DNA from: Candidatus Omnitrophota bacterium
GTDB taxonomy: Bacteria; Omnitrophota; Omnitrophia; Omnitrophales; JAQTRP01
NCBI GenBank assembly: GCA_028711765.1
Contig: JAQTRP010000006.1
Coordinates: forward strand, 1-33,633
Length of the DNA: 33,633 nt
Direction: 5' to 3'
Part shown: positions 1 to 9,770 of the stretch, piece by piece
Layout: the number at the start of each line of letters is the position of its first letter
How positions within the stretch are numbered: position 1 is the first letter of the stretch
The notes under the pieces: generated by a model
Database searches by the model: none
Seen by the model: only the letters and a program-made list of their open reading frames with translations
Told to the model about the DNA's origin: nothing
Position numbers and translations under genes: made by a program

Positions 1-176
1 ATACCGCGCCTTATGACGCTTTGGTTAATGTTCTTGACGGCGAGGCCGAGATCCTGATTTCGGGAAAGCCCCATCGCATGAAAGCAGGCGATGCGATCAT
101 AATGCCGGCAGGCAAACCTCACGCATTAAGGGCGGTGAGTAAGTTTAAAATGATGCTCGTAATGATAAAAGCGTAA
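1..176 (+). CDS. Cupin-domain protein, 3' end only
   Basis: The first complete codon is at position 3 and the frame stops at TAA 174-176, leaving 57 residues of the C-terminal part. The visible sequence has the second half of a cupin barrel: GEAEILISGKPHRMKAGD followed by PAGKPHALRA, matching the small single-domain cupin pattern G-D-x-x-x-x-P-x-x-x-x-H. Such proteins bind a metal or a small ligand in a beta-barrel, and the substrate cannot be told from this fragment. The start and any other domain lie outside the window. The downstream neighbour is separated by an AT-rich repeat spacer, so co-transcription with the phosphoesterase is uncertain. Confidence 0.75.
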   Translation, partial: TAPYDALVNVLDGEAEILISGKPHRMKAGDAIIMPAGKPHALRAVSKFKMMLVMIKA

Positions 177-305
177 AGTGCAAAGCGTAAAGCGCAAAAT
201 CACAACTTAAAATTTAAAATTTTTAAGGTGCTTTTGTAATACATAAAGCTTTGAATTTTGAACTGTGGTTTTAAGTTTTTCGTTTTAAGCTTTACGATAG
301 ACGCT
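177..305. repeat. AT-rich intergenic word repeat (spacer copy 1)
   Basis: This spacer opens with purine-rich words (aaagtgcaaagcgtaaagcgc) and closes with their approximate complements (gtttttcgttttaagcttta), around a centre of aaatttaaaattttt. It is an imperfect inverted repeat of the same family as the spacers after 1022, 5867 and 7895. The ATG at 258, which would extend the next gene, falls inside it. Confidence 0.6.
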
Positions 306-1022
306 ATGCGTATCGCAATTTTCTCCGATGTCCACGGCAACTTAGAAGCACTCGATGAGTTTGCCGGCTGGCTCGATAAGCACAAAATAGACCGTTCTTT
401 TATGTTGGGGGATGTCATAGGTTACGGCGCCGATCCCCTCGCTTGCCACGAAAAGGCTAAGGCCCTCGCAAATGTTTCGATTAAGGGAAATCACGAGGCC
501 GCTCTCTATTCCGACGAGGTGCTTAATGAATTTACCGACTGGGCGCGCGAGGCACTTGTCTGGACTCGCGATAAAGTCCCCCCTGAAGTCAAAGACGCAT
601 TGAGCGGGCTTCAGCTGGTTTATATCGAAGACAAATTTACCTTTGTCCACGGTAGCCTCGCGAGGCCCGAAGCGTTCGATTACATAATGGGTATTCACGA
701 TGCCTGGCCGACGTTTCGCCATCTTAGTACTCCAATTTGTTTTATCGGGCACACGCACGTGCCGTATATTTCCATGGAGTCGGAGCAGAGAGGGGCGTAC
801 ATTTCAGCCGGCCGTTATCCCCTGAAGCGGAACGAGCGGTATATAATAAACGTTGGGAGCGTGGGGCAGCCGCGCGACCGTGATCCGAGGCTCGCTTTCG
901 CAACTTTTGACACGGAAAGCTATGAGCTCGAACTTGTGCGGCTTGTCTATGACAACAAAAAATCCGCCGAGAAGATAATAAAAGCAGGTCTGCCGCACTA
1001 CTTAGCAGAGCGGCTTTTATAG
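306..1022 (+). CDS. Calcineurin-like metallophosphoesterase (YfcE/MJ0936-like)
   Basis: A 238-residue predicted cytoplasmic phosphodiesterase or phosphatase with a two-metal centre. The metal-binding motifs of the family are all present in order: SDVHGN at the N-terminus (Asp and His ligands), GDVIGYG, GNHEA with the catalytic Asn-His pair, then HGS and GHTH near the end of the core, followed by NVGSVGQPRD, typical of the YfcE/MJ0936 subgroup. I chose ATG 306 because the protein then begins MRIAIFSDVHGN, as is normal for the family. The longer reading from ATG 258 adds 16 residues encoded by the intergenic repeat. No clear Shine-Dalgarno sequence is visible. The physiological substrate is unknown; the neighbourhood (DNA ligase) gives no firm hint. 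Confidence 0.88.
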   Translation: MRIAIFSDVHGNLEALDEFAGWLDKHKIDRSFMLGDVIGYGADPLACHEKAKALANVSIKGNHEAALYSDEVLNEFTDWAREALVWTRDKVPPEVKDALSGLQLVYIEDKFTFVHGSLARPEAFDYIMGIHDAWPTFRHLSTPICFIGHTHVPYISMESEQRGAYISAGRYPLKRNERYIINVGSVGQPRDRDPRLAFATFDTESYELELVRLVYDNKKSAEKIIKAGLPHYLAERLL

Positions 1023-4095
<3,073 letters not shown>

Positions 4096-4106
4096 GCCCG
4101 GGGCAT

Positions 4107-4742
4107 ATGCACATCGATTGCGCGAATCCTTCCTTCAAAATAGAGCAATTTACCGGCGGGGCATGGGGAGAAAACTCTTATATACTCTATCATCCGCAGA
4201 GCCATCATGCCGTTTTGATCGATCCCGGATGGGGCGCCGGGAAATTAAAACGGTTCCTCTCCTCGCACAGCCTCAAGCTTGATTTTATCTTAAATACGCA
4301 CGGCCATCTCGATCACATCGGAGAAAACCACTCGTTTAGCGCTCCCATTTATGTCCACAAGGACGACGCCCGCTTTCTTAGCGACCCGCTTTTCAATCTC
4401 TCCGGCTTTACACTTTGGCCGTACCGCTCTCCCGAACCGGCGCGGCTTCTTGACGATGGCGATAAAATACCGTTTCATGGCGAGACACTGAAGATAATCC
4501 ATACGCCGGGGCATACGCCGGGCAGTATCGTCGCCGGGATTTCCGATATCCTGTTTACGGGTGACACGCTGTTTTGTTCGAGCATCGGAAGGACGGATTT
4601 TCCTTACGGCGATAGCGGTAAGATTATTCAGTCGATCCGCACCAAGCTCCTTGTGCTTGAGGATGATATAAAAATCCTTCCCGGGCATGGGCCCCTCTCG
4701 ACCATAGGCGCCGAGCGCCGTCATAATCCCTTCCTGAATTAA
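4107..4742 (+). CDS. Metallo-beta-lactamase-fold hydrolase (glyoxalase II / YcbL-like)
   Basis: 211 residues from ATG 4107; a GTG at 4089 would add six residues and overlap the lipoprotein gene by seven bases. A cytoplasmic metal-dependent hydrolase, probably of thioesters or related esters. The metal ligands of the fold are all visible: THGHLDH (the HxHxDH motif), HTPGHTPGS, GDTLF with the bridging aspartate, and a final GHG. The N-terminal GENSYIL and LIDPGWG match the glyoxalase II-like subgroup in which the protein starts directly with the beta-lactamase core. It lacks the long C-terminal substrate-binding domain of true glyoxalase II, so the YcbL-like short type is more likely. It follows ligA and the lipoprotein with no gap. 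Confidence 0.88.
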   Translation: MHIDCANPSFKIEQFTGGAWGENSYILYHPQSHHAVLIDPGWGAGKLKRFLSSHSLKLDFILNTHGHLDHIGENHSFSAPIYVHKDDARFLSDPLFNLSGFTLWPYRSPEPARLLDDGDKIPFHGETLKIIHTPGHTPGSIVAGISDILFTGDTLFCSSIGRTDFPYGDSGKIIQSIRTKLLVLEDDIKILPGHGPLSTIGAERRHNPFLN

Positions 4743-4743
4743 C

Positions 4744-4905
4744 AGAGAATGTACCAGGAGCCGGTTTCATAAGTCAAGGTTGCCTTTACGTACCTGGTAC
4801 CGGTCCAATTAATCCGGTACCAGGTACGTAAAGGTGCGCTCACAGGTACTTATGAAACCAGTTCCAGGTACCGGTCTCACGGGTCCGGTACCTGGTACAT
4901 TCTCT
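4744..4905. repeat. Large GGTACC-rich inverted repeat (about 160 bp hairpin)
   Basis: Three nested pairs of perfect complementary arms are visible: agagaatgtaccagg (4744-4758) with 4891-4905; ggtttcataagt (4763-4774) with 4848-4859; and a 21-base arm at 4783-4803 with 4814-4834 around the loop tccaattaat. The right half also holds about 31 unpaired bases (4860-4890) rich in GGTACC. No ORF fits. It could act as a terminator for the ligA-lipoprotein-hydrolase unit, or be a non-autonomous mobile or REP-like element. Confidence 0.85.
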
Positions 4906-4960
4906 AGTACCCGGTACATGATGTTATCAAGCTTCAGCCCTTATCTGCCGAAAATGGAAA

Positions 4961-4969
4961 GAGGGGAAG
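4961..4969 (+). promoter_or_regulatory. Ribosome binding site of the recombinase gene
   Basis: gaggggaag lies about eight bases before ATG 4977 and fixes the start of the tyrosine recombinase. It is one of the few strong Shine-Dalgarno sequences in this window. Confidence 0.6.
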
Positions 4970-4976
4970 TGTCTCT

Positions 4977-5867
4977 ATGGTCAAAGATTATATCGAGTCG
5001 TTTATAAACTATCTTTCTGTTGAGAAGGGGCTTGCCCAGAACAGCCTCATCGCCTACAAGCAGGACCTAAATTCTTACGCAGATTTCCTTAAGGGCCTCG
5101 GCGTGGACGATGTCGCAAAGATAAACCGCAGCCATATCATGGCCTTTCTTGTTCGCGAGAAGGGAAAGAATAAGGCTGCGACCTCGATTTCCCGCGGGCT
5201 TGTGGCCATTAAGCTTTTTCACCGTTTCCTCACGAGAGAGCGCATCCTCAAGGAGGATGTCACGAGCGTCCTCGATTCTCCCCGTACCTGGCGTAAGCTG
5301 CCGGCGTTCCTCACGATTAAGGAAATAGACACGATGCTTGAGGTGCCGAATACGAGGAAAAGAGACGGCATCCGCAACCGCGCGATCCTGGAGCTTTTTT
5401 ACGCGACCGGCATGCGGGTATCGGAGCTTTCCACTCTGCGGCTTGAGGACCTCAATCTTGAGAGCGGTTTTCTGAAGTGCACGGGCAAGGGCTCGAAGGA
5501 GCGCGTCATCCCTTTGGGGAGAAAGGCGAAAGATGCCGTATCGGGCTATCTCGACCGCGTCCGTTCCAAGATCGCCGCCGCGGGCAAGGTCCCTTTTTTA
5601 TTCTTGGGTGCGGGATGTCACAGGCTCAGCCGGCAGACGCTTTGGAAACTGATTAAGCAGTGCGCCAAAGAGGCCGGCATAAAGAAGCGGATTACCCCTC
5701 ACACATTGCGCCATTCATTCGCGACACATTTGCTTGAGCGCGGCGCCGACCTCAGGGTTGTGCAGGAACTTTTGGGGCACGCCGATATCTCGACCACCCA
5801 GATTTATACCCACATCTCGCGCGACCGGTTAAAAAGCGTCCACGCCCAGTTCCATCCCAGAGCGTAA
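4977..5867 (+). CDS. xerD: Tyrosine recombinase XerC/XerD type
   Basis: 296 residues, the typical XerD length. It resolves chromosome dimers at dif by strand exchange, normally with a partner recombinase and FtsK. The N-terminal SAM-like core-binding domain is seen in FINYLSVEKGLAQNSLIAYK. The C-terminal catalytic domain holds the complete active site: Arg147 in GMRVSEL, Lys171 in TGKGSKERV, His242 and Arg245 in HTLRHSF, His268 in LLGHADIST, and the nucleophile Tyr277 in QIYTHIS. The choice of xerD over xerC rests on overall resemblance and is not certain; many phyla carry a single Xer. It is separated from upstream genes by the large inverted repeat. No integron or phage features surround it, so a housekeeping role is favoured. 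Confidence 0.9.
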   Translation: MVKDYIESFINYLSVEKGLAQNSLIAYKQDLNSYADFLKGLGVDDVAKINRSHIMAFLVREKGKNKAATSISRGLVAIKLFHRFLTRERILKEDVTSVLDSPRTWRKLPAFLTIKEIDTMLEVPNTRKRDGIRNRAILELFYATGMRVSELSTLRLEDLNLESGFLKCTGKGSKERVIPLGRKAKDAVSGYLDRVRSKIAAAGKVPFLFLGAGCHRLSRQTLWKLIKQCAKEAGIKKRITPHTLRHSFATHLLERGADLRVVQELLGHADISTTQIYTHISRDRLKSVHAQFHPRA

Positions 5868-6031
5868 AGCTTAAAGCGCAAAGCGCAAAACCATAGCGTA
5901 AAACTCAAAAGTTAATCGTCCTAATTTTGAATTTTGAATTGTGGCTTTGCATTTCTCGCTTTGCGTTTTTCGTTTCGTAGCAAGTTTCATTGGAAATACC
6001 CAATGGCTACATGTATAATACCGCTTTGAAC
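5868..6031. repeat. AT-rich intergenic word repeat (spacer copy 3)
   Basis: gcttaaagcgcaaagcgcaaaa on the left, attttgaattttgaattgtgg in the centre and ctttgcatttctcgctttgcg on the right form an imperfect inverted repeat of the same family as the other spacers. It could fold into a long hairpin and end transcription of the recombinase gene. Confidence 0.55.
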
Positions 6032-6036
6032 AAGGA
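6032..6036 (+). promoter_or_regulatory. Ribosome binding site of tsaB
   Basis: aagga sits nine bases before ATG 6046, supporting that start. Confidence 0.5.
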
Positions 6037-6045
6037 CTTATACTA

Positions 6046-6744
6046 ATGAACGTTGTAGCCATAGATACGTCGGGCCCTTCGCTTACGGTTGCCGCCTCAG
6101 GGGGCAACGACTGGTATGTGGAATCAAATTGCGTAGGCATCCTCAGACACTCCGAGCATTTGCTTTCCTTGATTAATCAGGTACTGAAACCCCTGCGTTT
6201 AAGGCCGGAGGATATCGACTGTTGGGCGGTGGGAAAGGGCCCCGGATCTTTTACTGGCCTCCGGTTAGGCTGGGTGACGATGAAGGCTTTACATTCCGCT
6301 ATCGGGGCAAGGTGCGCCGGGTTTTCAAGCCTTGATTTGATCGCGAGGAATTATCCTTTTAGCGACGGTCGCTTCGCGGTAATTATCGATGCAAAACGCG
6401 ATATGGTTTATACTCGGTTTTACGAGGCGAAGCGCGGAAACATTCGTCCCTTATCGAAAGAAACGGTTCTTACGCCGGATGCCTTATTGCGGAGGCTTAA
6501 GAAGGGAATGGTTGTTTTTGGCGACGGCTGTAAGCCGTATGGTGATTTTATCAGCCAAAGGCTCGGCAATAAAGTCCGGCTGCTCGGCCCGTCTACTTGG
6601 CTCGCCGAGGCGCATTTTATGTTAGAATATGCCCGGGCCTCGGCGATTAAAAAACAATTTTTAAAACATACCGAACTCCTGCCCAAATATCTACGGCTTT
6701 CGGGCGCGGAGGAAAAATGCAGGGAAGCAAAGTCGAAAAGATAA
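6046..6744 (+). CDS. tsaB: tRNA threonylcarbamoyladenosine biosynthesis protein TsaB
   Basis: 232 residues, normal for TsaB. It is a cytoplasmic ASKHA-fold protein that dimerises with TsaD and, with TsaE, transfers threonylcarbamoyl to A37 of ANN-decoding tRNAs (t6A). The start VVAIDTSGPSLTVA is the ATPase-fold phosphate-1-like strand, HSEHLLSLINQVL is the conserved helix, and GKGPGSFTGLRLG is the family signature. The inactive homologue lacks the metal-binding histidines of TsaD, as expected. Its 3' end overlaps the alanine racemase gene by 28 bases, so both are probably translated from one mRNA. TsaD and TsaE are not in the window. Confidence 0.93.
   Translation: MNVVAIDTSGPSLTVAASGGNDWYVESNCVGILRHSEHLLSLINQVLKPLRLRPEDIDCWAVGKGPGSFTGLRLGWVTMKALHSAIGARCAGFSSLDLIARNYPFSDGRFAVIIDAKRDMVYTRFYEAKRGNIRPLSKETVLTPDALLRRLKKGMVVFGDGCKPYGDFISQRLGNKVRLLGPSTWLAEAHFMLEYARASAIKKQFLKHTELLPKYLRLSGAEEKCREAKSKR
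6708..6713 (+). promoter_or_regulatory. Ribosome binding site of alr inside tsaB
   Basis: ggagga lies three bases before ATG 6717, inside the tsaB coding region. It is a strong sequence at a slightly short distance and supports the overlapping start. Confidence 0.5.
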
Positions 6745-7895
6745 GCCCCGCCTTTAAGCGGGAGACCGCGTCCGTAAGGCGCACGATTAAACCGAGCCTG
6801 TGGATCGAGATCGACCTTAAGGCCCTCCGCTCGAATCTCAAAAATATCCGCAGCGTTATCGGCTCGGTCGACGTTTTGGCCGTGGTCAAGGCTAACGCCT
6901 ACGGGCACGGGATGGTTTCTATAGCGAAGGCGCTTGAGAATGACGTGCGCTATTTCGGCGTTGCCACGCTCGAAGAAGCGCTGAGGCTGCGCGAGGCGGG
7001 CGTGCGTAAATCAATACTCATCTTCGGTTACGTTTATCCCCATCAGGTTCATCTCGCGCTTGAGAACGATATTACTATGTCCGTCTCGGAGTTTGCCCAC
7101 GCCGCTTTTATCCATGAGGAGGCGCACCGTCTCGGCGTCAAGGCGCGGATTCACGTGGACGTGGATACGGGGATGGGCCGTTTAGGCATTCCATACCGCG
7201 ACGCGAAGGAAGAGATACTCAGGATAGCGAACATTCCGACGCTGAATATCGAAGGAATCTACACCCATTTCCCGATAGCCGAGGAGACGGCCGATCTCTT
7301 TACGGACGAGCAGCTTAAGCTGTTCGCGGGCCTTATTTCGGAGCTCGAAAAGGAAGGCCTAATTATTCCGGTGCGCCATGCCGCCAACAGCGCGGGCCTT
7401 GTTAACTATGAGCGCGCGAGGCTTACGATGGTCCGGCCGGGTATTATTTTGTACGGTCTTTATCCGGATCCGCGGCTTAAGAAAAAAATCAAGCTGCGCT
7501 CGATTCTTTCACTCAAAGCGCGGGTTGTGCTTCTTAAGGAGCTTAAGGCCGGATCAAGCGTGAGCTATGGGAGAGAATATATCGCGCCGCGTGATACGGT
7601 AATCGGAGTGCTTCCCATAGGCTACGGCCACGGATATCCGTTTTCCGTATCCGGCAAGGCGCAGGTTCTTTTTAACGGTAAGCGCTATCCTGTGGCGGGA
7701 CGCGTGTCGATGGACTATACGATGGTGGATTTCGGCATGTCGTCTAACGTCCACGCGGGCGATACGGTAACAGTCCTGGGGCGCGACGGCGATGCCGAAA
7801 TCAGCGTTTCGGAAGTCGCGGAATGGGCAGAAACCATACCGTATGAAATTGTAACGCGTTTGAGCGCGGCGATACCGAGGAACTACATCAAATAG
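6717..7895 (+). CDS. alr: Alanine racemase
   Basis: 392 residues, slightly longer than the usual 370 because of an N-terminal extension of about 25 residues before WIEIDLKALRSN. A PLP-dependent cytoplasmic enzyme making D-alanine for peptidoglycan. The PLP lysine is K58 in VVKANAYGHG; RIHVDVDTGMGRLG, RHAANSAG and MVRPGIILYGLYP are conserved barrel motifs; the second catalytic base is the Tyr in SSVSYGRE (about residue 284); the C-terminal domain ends with GRVSMDYTMVD. The extension could be avoided only by a downstream start, but the ribosome binding site at 6708 favours 6717. The overlap with tsaB indicates coupling. Its presence implies a peptidoglycan wall. Confidence 0.95.
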   Translation: MQGSKVEKISPAFKRETASVRRTIKPSLWIEIDLKALRSNLKNIRSVIGSVDVLAVVKANAYGHGMVSIAKALENDVRYFGVATLEEALRLREAGVRKSILIFGYVYPHQVHLALENDITMSVSEFAHAAFIHEEAHRLGVKARIHVDVDTGMGRLGIPYRDAKEEILRIANIPTLNIEGIYTHFPIAEETADLFTDEQLKLFAGLISELEKEGLIIPVRHAANSAGLVNYERARLTMVRPGIILYGLYPDPRLKKKIKLRSILSLKARVVLLKELKAGSSVSYGREYIAPRDTVIGVLPIGYGHGYPFSVSGKAQVLFNGKRYPVAGRVSMDYTMVDFGMSSNVHAGDTVTVLGRDGDAEISVSEVAEWAETIPYEIVTRLSAAIPRNYIK

Positions 7896-8003
7896 TAAAA
7901 TCAAAATGTATAGTGAAAAATACAAAACTACAGTTAAAAATTCAAAATTTTGAGTTTTGCGTTGTGATTTTGCATTTTTAGCTTTACGCTTTGCATTTAC
8001 AAT
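7896..8003. repeat. AT-rich intergenic word repeat (spacer copy 4)
   Basis: An imperfect inverted repeat with aaaattcaaaattttgagtttt at its centre and gctttacgctttgcatttac at the right end, of the same family as the earlier spacers. No ribosome binding site is visible before birA. Confidence 0.5.
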
Positions 8004-8552
8004 ATGAAATATCAAATCTACCGCTACAAACAGCTTGTTTCCACAAACGACCTTGTCCTCGATATGGCAAGGAAAGGCGTGCGCGAGGGCATAGTCGTTT
8101 GGACGGATTACCAGACCCACGGCAGGGGGCGCTTCCAGAGGCGCTGGGTCTCTCCGCGCGGTAAGGACATCCTTTTCTCCGTACTTTTGCGCCCGCCGCT
8201 TGCCCCGCACAAGGCCGCCTTGCTTACAAGGGTCGCGGCCCACGCCGTTTCCGATATCCTTAAGAAGCGTTGGCATATTTCCAACCATATCAAACTGCCG
8301 AATGACGTGAGAGTGGGGAAGAAAAAGATATGCGGCATACTGCTCGAGACTTCTTTTAAGCGCGGCGAGCTCGATTATGCGATTCTCGGCGTGGGGTTAA
8401 ATGTGAACAGCTGCAAAAAAGAGCTTGTTCGCGGGGCAACTTCTATCTCCGAGGAATGCGGCAAGACAGTAAGTAGAAAATGGTTATTCAAGGTTTTGCT
8501 TAAAGAGTTAGCGGTTAGATATAAGAAAGCCGTAAAGGATTTCGCTTCTTAG
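8004..8552 (+). CDS. birA: Biotin--[acetyl-CoA-carboxylase] ligase, short form
   Basis: 182 residues. It activates biotin as biotinyl-AMP and attaches it to the lysine of biotin carboxyl carrier proteins. Seen in order: STNDLVLDMA, the biotinyl-AMP loop GRGRFQRRW (family GRGRxGRxW), LPNDVRVGKKKICGILLE with the ATP/biotin-contacting lysine, and ILGVGLNVN. There is no N-terminal helix-turn-helix, so it is not a BirA-type repressor. The protein stops soon after the catalytic core, without the usual C-terminal SH3-like domain of about 50 residues, and no frame-shifted remnant is obvious before coaX. It could be a natural minimal form or a truncation. The stop lies one base before the coaX start. 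Confidence 0.88.
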   Translation: MKYQIYRYKQLVSTNDLVLDMARKGVREGIVVWTDYQTHGRGRFQRRWVSPRGKDILFSVLLRPPLAPHKAALLTRVAAHAVSDILKKRWHISNHIKLPNDVRVGKKKICGILLETSFKRGELDYAILGVGLNVNSCKKELVRGATSISEECGKTVSRKWLFKVLLKELAVRYKKAVKDFAS

Positions 8553-8553
8553 C

Positions 8554-9324
8554 ATGAAAAATATACGTAAATTCCTCATAGCAATAGACATAGGTAATAC
8601 CACAGCGCATATTGGGGTGTTCAAGAGTAAACGTCTATTGAGAGAATATAGGGTGGATAAGCACGATATCCCAAGAATTAGCAGGTTTCTAAGCAAGGGT
8701 GGAGCAAAGGATAAGAGCATTGATATTATATTATGCTCTGTTGTCCCAGAAATAAGCCGTAAATTGAGCAAGATATGTAGCAGAATCAGAGCCATTAATA
8801 GGGTGTATGAGGTAGGAACGGATATTAGGGTAAAGCTACATCATAAATATAGTAATATCAATAAGTTAGGTGCCGATAGATTGGTAAATATTACAGGCGG
8901 AATGGCATTTTATGGTTGCCCGTTCTTGGTGATCTCAGTGGGAACGGGTATAACAATGGACTATGTTTCCAGAAAAGGGGTGTTCGAAGGGGGATTGATA
9001 ATTCCCGGACCTAGAATAGCCCTAGACGCACTAAGTAACCGGACGGCGCTTTTACCTAAGATCGGATCCATACGGAAGAAGTCTTTTCTCGGCAGGAATA
9101 CAGAGGATTGTATGGTTTCTGGGATTGTAGAGGGTTATTCGGCTATGATAAATGAGCTTATTCGGGTATTTAGAAGGAAATATTCCGGCAAGCTGAAAGT
9201 TATAGGAACAGGAGGTATGCTATCTCATTTAAGAACAAAGACTTACGAAATAGATTTCTATGACCCCACACTCCTACTGCGGGCTTTAAGTTTTATCTAT
9301 AGAACCGCGGTCCAGCCCTCCTAA
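8554..9324 (+). CDS. coaX: Type III pantothenate kinase CoaX
   Basis: 256 residues, the family norm. It phosphorylates pantothenate in the first step of coenzyme A synthesis. Motifs: AIDIGNTTAHIGVF (phosphate loop of the ASKHA fold), LGADRLVNITGG (the pantothenate-binding GADR), SVGTGITMDYV, and GGLIIPGPRIALDAL. In the third motif the first position, usually Asp (DxGTAxTxD), is Ser. The gene starts one base after birA and the two probably share an mRNA, though the nearest aagga is about 14 bases upstream. Its base composition is visibly more A+T-rich than ligA, xerD, alr or birA, with many ATA and AGA codons, which may reflect transfer or relaxed codon use. Confidence 0.93.
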   Translation: MKNIRKFLIAIDIGNTTAHIGVFKSKRLLREYRVDKHDIPRISRFLSKGGAKDKSIDIILCSVVPEISRKLSKICSRIRAINRVYEVGTDIRVKLHHKYSNINKLGADRLVNITGGMAFYGCPFLVISVGTGITMDYVSRKGVFEGGLIIPGPRIALDALSNRTALLPKIGSIRKKSFLGRNTEDCMVSGIVEGYSAMINELIRVFRRKYSGKLKVIGTGGMLSHLRTKTYEIDFYDPTLLLRALSFIYRTAVQPS

Positions 9325-9410
9325 AGTAACACTTTAACCATAATCTGAGATACTGCAACCTACATATCCGTAGGACTATAGGGTATTATTGTGCTTACTT
9401 ATTAAACTAT

Positions 9411-9439
9411 TTGTAAAATCTATTACTATATGGTATATT
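9411..9439 (+). promoter_or_regulatory. Possible sigma-70-type promoter for the giant gene
   Basis: ttgtaa (9411-9416), a 17-base spacer and tatatt (9434-9439) match the -35/-10 pattern at 4 of 6 and 5 of 6 positions. Transcription from it would give a leader of about 250 nt. The region is A+T-rich, so chance matches are likely. Confidence 0.35.
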
Positions 9440-9501
9440 TAATATCAATGCAGGTCCTTGCTTCTAAGTTTCCAAATGGCGATAAATACGGCGGTAAAGT
9501 T

Positions 9502-9562
9502 TACCCTCCTTCGCAGAAAGCCCCGTCAAGAACTGTGGCGGGGATAAATACGAAGGAGGGTA
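9502..9562. repeat. CCCTCC...GGAGGG inverted repeat in the leader
   Basis: taccctccttcg (9502-9513) is perfectly complementary to 9551-9562, with an inner ccccg/cgggg pair (9521-9525, 9539-9543). The same ccctcc/ggaggg repeat family occurs inside the giant coding region at 12928-12968, 13956-13984, 22531-22577, 24225-24253 and 32253-32299. Confidence 0.75.
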
Positions 9563-9695
9563 CTGCTGCGAAGCTCAAAGCAAAAGCTTTTGAGCGAAGC
9601 AGAGTAGTTGCTTCGGAGCGGTTCCGCCCCACGAAATGTAAATTAAGGAACCACGCAACTGTGAAGTTGCTGGGCTTCACCCAAAATCCAAAACA

Positions 9696-9770
9696 GTGGA
9701 AAAAACATTTCTTAAAGTTATATCTATCATTGTCGTTGTTACGTTCACGGCGACGAATATCGCATGGGGG
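9696..9770 (+). other. Signal peptide of the giant protein
   Basis: About 25 residues: a short n-region with Lys3 and Lys7, a hydrophobic core ISIIVVVTFTA, and a c-region ending in Ala-Trp-Gly before Gln, which meets the -3/-1 rule for signal peptidase I. It predicts Sec export of at least the N-terminal part. Confidence 0.75.

Larger units (their letters stand above)
9325..9695 (+). other. Intergenic region and leader of the giant gene
   Basis: 371 bases without a credible gene. The first 80 bases are A+T-rich with only a weak 5-bp hairpin (cctac...gtagg near 9359-9374), so no convincing coaX terminator is visible. A promoter-like pair follows at 9411-9439, then about 250 bases of leader with a 12-bp perfect stem (9502-9562), a gctcaaa/tttgagc stem near 9572-9595, and two mutually exclusive small stems just before the giant gene (gcaac/gttgc near 9655-9670 and gtgaag/cttcac near 9661-9680). 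No riboswitch class known to me fits. An open frame from 9430 to 9852 crosses this region but shows no coding character. Confidence 0.55.

Noticed and set aside
258-305. Upstream ATG extension of the metallophosphoesterase
   Set aside because: The extra 16 residues are encoded by the spacer repeat and precede the normal family N-terminus.
4744-4920. CRISPR array
   Set aside because: The repeated GGTACC words form nested inverted arms, not direct repeats with unique spacers, and no cas gene is present.
9446-9695. Known riboswitch such as c-di-GMP-I in the leader
   Set aside because: I compared the conserved core words of c-di-GMP-I with the leader and they are absent; the stems do not match a class I can name.
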